Positions 58,126 through 59,620 of a stretch of DNA of 59,620 bases are shown piece after piece. This stretch comes from Bacteroidales bacterium KHT7 (lineage in GTDB: Bacteria; Bacteroidota; Bacteroidia; Bacteroidales; Bacteroidaceae). The DNA lies in NCBI GenBank assembly GCA_900102385.1, contig FNBQ01000024.1, positions 1-59,620 on the forward strand, given 5' to 3'. The first letter of the stretch is position 1, and the number at the start of each line of letters is the position of its first letter. The notes beneath the pieces are model-generated. The model saw only the letters and a program-made list of their open reading frames with translations, searched no databases and had not been told where the DNA came from. Made by a program: the position numbers and the translations under genes.

Positions 58126-58920
58126 TTAAACGGACTTTTGTTTCTTTTTTGCGTCTTCAATAAGCAAATATGCAATCGAACCCGGCGAAGGTGTGGCAGG
58201 ACAGTCATCTGGCGAAAACCATTGCGCATCGGCAATTTCATCGTCTTGTTTTGAAATCTCACCACTCTCCCACTCAGCCGTAAAACCAAACATCAACTGC
58301 GAAGGAAATGGCCAGCTCTGACTGCCGAAATATTTAATGTTTTTCACCTTCAATCCTGTCTCCTCCATAATTTCGCGCTCTACTGCATGTTCGGCAGATT
58401 CGCCACACTCAATAAAGCCTGCAAGACAAGCATAAATATCCTGATTTCTTTGTGCATGTCGGGCAAGAAGAATTTTATCGCCTTTATGCACAAGTACAAT
58501 AATGCACGGATTTATTCTCGGATAAACGATAGAGCCACATTCCTTACACTCCAGTGCAGACTCACTTTCACGGGCAACAAGCGGAGCACCGCACTTAGCA
58601 CAGAATTTAGTATCTGCAAGCCATGAAGCCAAAGCCTTAGCACGAGACATTCTGTAAATACTTTCAGAATCAGAAACAAAGAACTTACTGCGCAGCGAAA
58701 CCAAGCTATATTCTGATGGGAGTTTATCTTTATCTGAAATTGCCAACACGCACAAATCATTATCCTTTTCCTCTACAAAAGATAATACTCCGCACAGTTC
58801 CTTTAGTTTCAAAAGATCGTCAAATGTCAGATTTTTATTGTCCAAACGAACAACAATCTCTCTACCGCATACCGCATAACAAGTACATTCACTTATTATT
58901 GGATTTATATTTAATGCCAT
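58126..58920 (-). CDS. nudC: NADH pyrophosphatase (Nudix, NudC family), 264 aa
   Basis: Zinc ribbon CxxC..CxxC (FCAKCGAPL and LECKECGSIVYPR), Nudix box GFIECGESAEHAVEREIMEETGL (GX5EX7REUXEEXGU complete) and the NudC-specific SQSWPFPSQLM. It hydrolyses NADH or NAD-capped RNA. I use the ATG at 58920; an upstream ATG at 58941 would lie almost at the predicted transcription start (-7 box TAATTTTG at 58950-58943, minus). Upstream lie the rRNA terminators. Confidence 0.93.
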   Translation of the reverse strand: MALNINPIISECTCYAVCGREIVVRLDNKNLTFDDLLKLKELCGVLSFVEEKDNDLCVLAISDKDKLPSEYSLVSLRSKFFVSDSESIYRMSRAKALASWLADTKFCAKCGAPLVARESESALECKECGSIVYPRINPCIIVLVHKGDKILLARHAQRNQDIYACLAGFIECGESAEHAVEREIMEETGLKVKNIKYFGSQSWPFPSQLMFGFTAEWESGEISKQDDEIADAQWFSPDDCPATPSPGSIAYLLIEDAKKKQKSV

Positions 58921-58942
58921 ATTTCTTTTATTGTTTTTCATG

Positions 58943-58950
58943 CAAAATTA
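58943..58950 (-). promoter_or_regulatory. -7 box of nudC
   Basis: TAATTTTG on the minus strand, 22 bases before the ATG at 58920. The -33 partner is weak (ATTG at 58972-58969, 18-base spacer). Confidence 0.5.
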
Positions 58951-59031
58951 AGCATTTTTCATAAAACGCAATCAGATATCCAAGGCAAAATATAGCAAAT
59001 TCTCATTTCTGTATGTTTTACATAAACACAA

Positions 59032-59062
59032 AAGTTCCTCCGGATTATTTCTGGAGGAACTT
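59032..59062 (-). terminator. Second terminator of the rRNA operon
   Basis: AAGTTCCTCC pairs perfectly with GGAGGAACTT; on the minus strand TTTTGTG follows. Confidence 0.75.
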
Positions 59063-59094
59063 ATTGTTTGAGGCTTGTGCATATACAAACAAAA

Positions 59095-59128
59095 AAGTCC
59101 TCCGCAAGCGTTTGCCTGCGGAGGACTT
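59095..59128 (-). terminator. First terminator of the rRNA operon
   Basis: AAGTCCTCCGCA pairs with TGCGGAGGACTT over 12 perfect pairs; on the minus strand a T6 tract follows. Directly after 5S. Confidence 0.9.
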
Positions 59129-59136
59129 CCTAAAAA

Positions 59137-59247
<111 letters not shown>

Positions 59248-59351
59248 AATATCTTTTTCTGACCTTCTTTTTTATTTTCTGTCAGCATTCAGTTCTTTCA
59301 ACATATTGAAGCAATACAGCAGAACCCACAGTCCTACAACTCAAAGCACAT

Positions 59352-59620
59352 ATCCCTGTAAGAAAGCTGACGGGCAATTAGTAGTGCTCGGCTTTGGTGT
59401 CGCCACCTTTACACCTGCACCCTATCAACGTTGTCGTCTGCAACGACCCTGAGAGATCTAATCTTGTGGCCGGCTTCGCACTTAGATGCTTTCAGCGCTT
59501 ATCCGATCCCGACTTAGATACCCGGCGGTGCACCTGGCGGCACAACCGGCAGACCAGAGGTCGGTCCAACACGGTCCTCTCGTACTAGTGTCAGAGCCAC
59601 GCAAATCTCATGCGCCCACG
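59352..59620 (-). rRNA. rrl: 23S ribosomal RNA, 3' end (partial)
   Basis: On the minus strand it contains CTCGTACGAGAGGACCG-type sarcin-ricin and 3'-terminal helices (GAGGACCGTGTTGGACC, GCGCTGAAAGCATCTAAG, AATTGCCCGTC). The 5' part lies beyond the right edge. Order 23S-5S on the minus strand is standard. The exact mature 3' end is uncertain. Confidence 0.9.

Overview
The window reads as a chromosomal segment of a Bacteroidales bacterium, most likely Prevotella or a close relative. The grounds are: -33/-7 promoters of the TTTG/TAnnTTTG type, little use of Shine-Dalgarno sequences, a PorU/PorV type IX secretion pair, secreted GH35 and CE6-like carbohydrate enzymes, and a sulfide-dehydrogenase/GltD fusion typical of the phylum. 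No phage, CRISPR array or plasmid backbone is visible. The only mobile DNA is the tail of an IS1182-type transposase at the left edge.

Layout. 1-460: transposase remnant, hairpin and tRNA-Thr. 463-7234 (minus): a tight operon of FAH-family hydrolase, porU, porV, ispF and a nucleotidyltransferase-fold protein. 7442-12149 (plus): two OmpA-like barrel paralogues, then two DUF4253 membrane-anchored paralogues. 12257-15120 (minus): rplM-rpsI-rpsB-tsf with a strong hairpin before tsf. 15384-20813 (minus): asnS, a pseudouridine synthase with a long RGG-like extension, purB and trpS. 20969-30675: tRNA-Val, beta-helix protein, DUF1232 protein, rplU-rpmA, serS, the Nfn-like fusion, a CE6-like esterase and a small secreted protein.

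30875-47499 is a sulfur-assimilation island and the most interesting part. It holds ATP sulfurylase (cysDN), an APS-type reductase (cysH; no APS kinase is present), a siroheme sulfite reductase fused to a TusA domain, siroheme synthesis genes (SUMT and a Met8/CysG-N type enzyme), thioredoxin, cysteine synthase, and a sulfur-carrier module. The module is a ThiS-like protein ending Gly-Gly-Gly-Cys, an E1-like activating enzyme and a JAMM metalloprotease. A complete ABC importer annotated by family as phosphate type (PstC, PstA, PstB, PstS-like) lies inside the island, and its binding protein appears to lack the Asp that marks phosphate binding. I infer sulfate uptake, reduction to sulfide, loading onto a carrier protein and transfer into cysteine. 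A palindrome TAACATA-N2-TATGTTA lies at exactly the same distance from the -7 box of three promoters that drive the island (cysD, the glycosyltransferase-pstCA operon and the siroheme/carrier operon). This points to a dedicated activator regulon.

47720-59620: tRNA-Asp, a SIMPL protein, a serpin/ECF sigma/anti-sigma-barrel operon, a metallophosphoesterase with a GH35 beta-galactosidase, a divergent secreted aldose epimerase, a second nucleotidyltransferase-fold paralogue, superoxide dismutase, NADH pyrophosphatase, and the 3' end of an rRNA operon (5S and part of 23S, minus strand).

Limits: everything was read by eye. Family assignments come from recognised motifs, and no alignment or database search was run.
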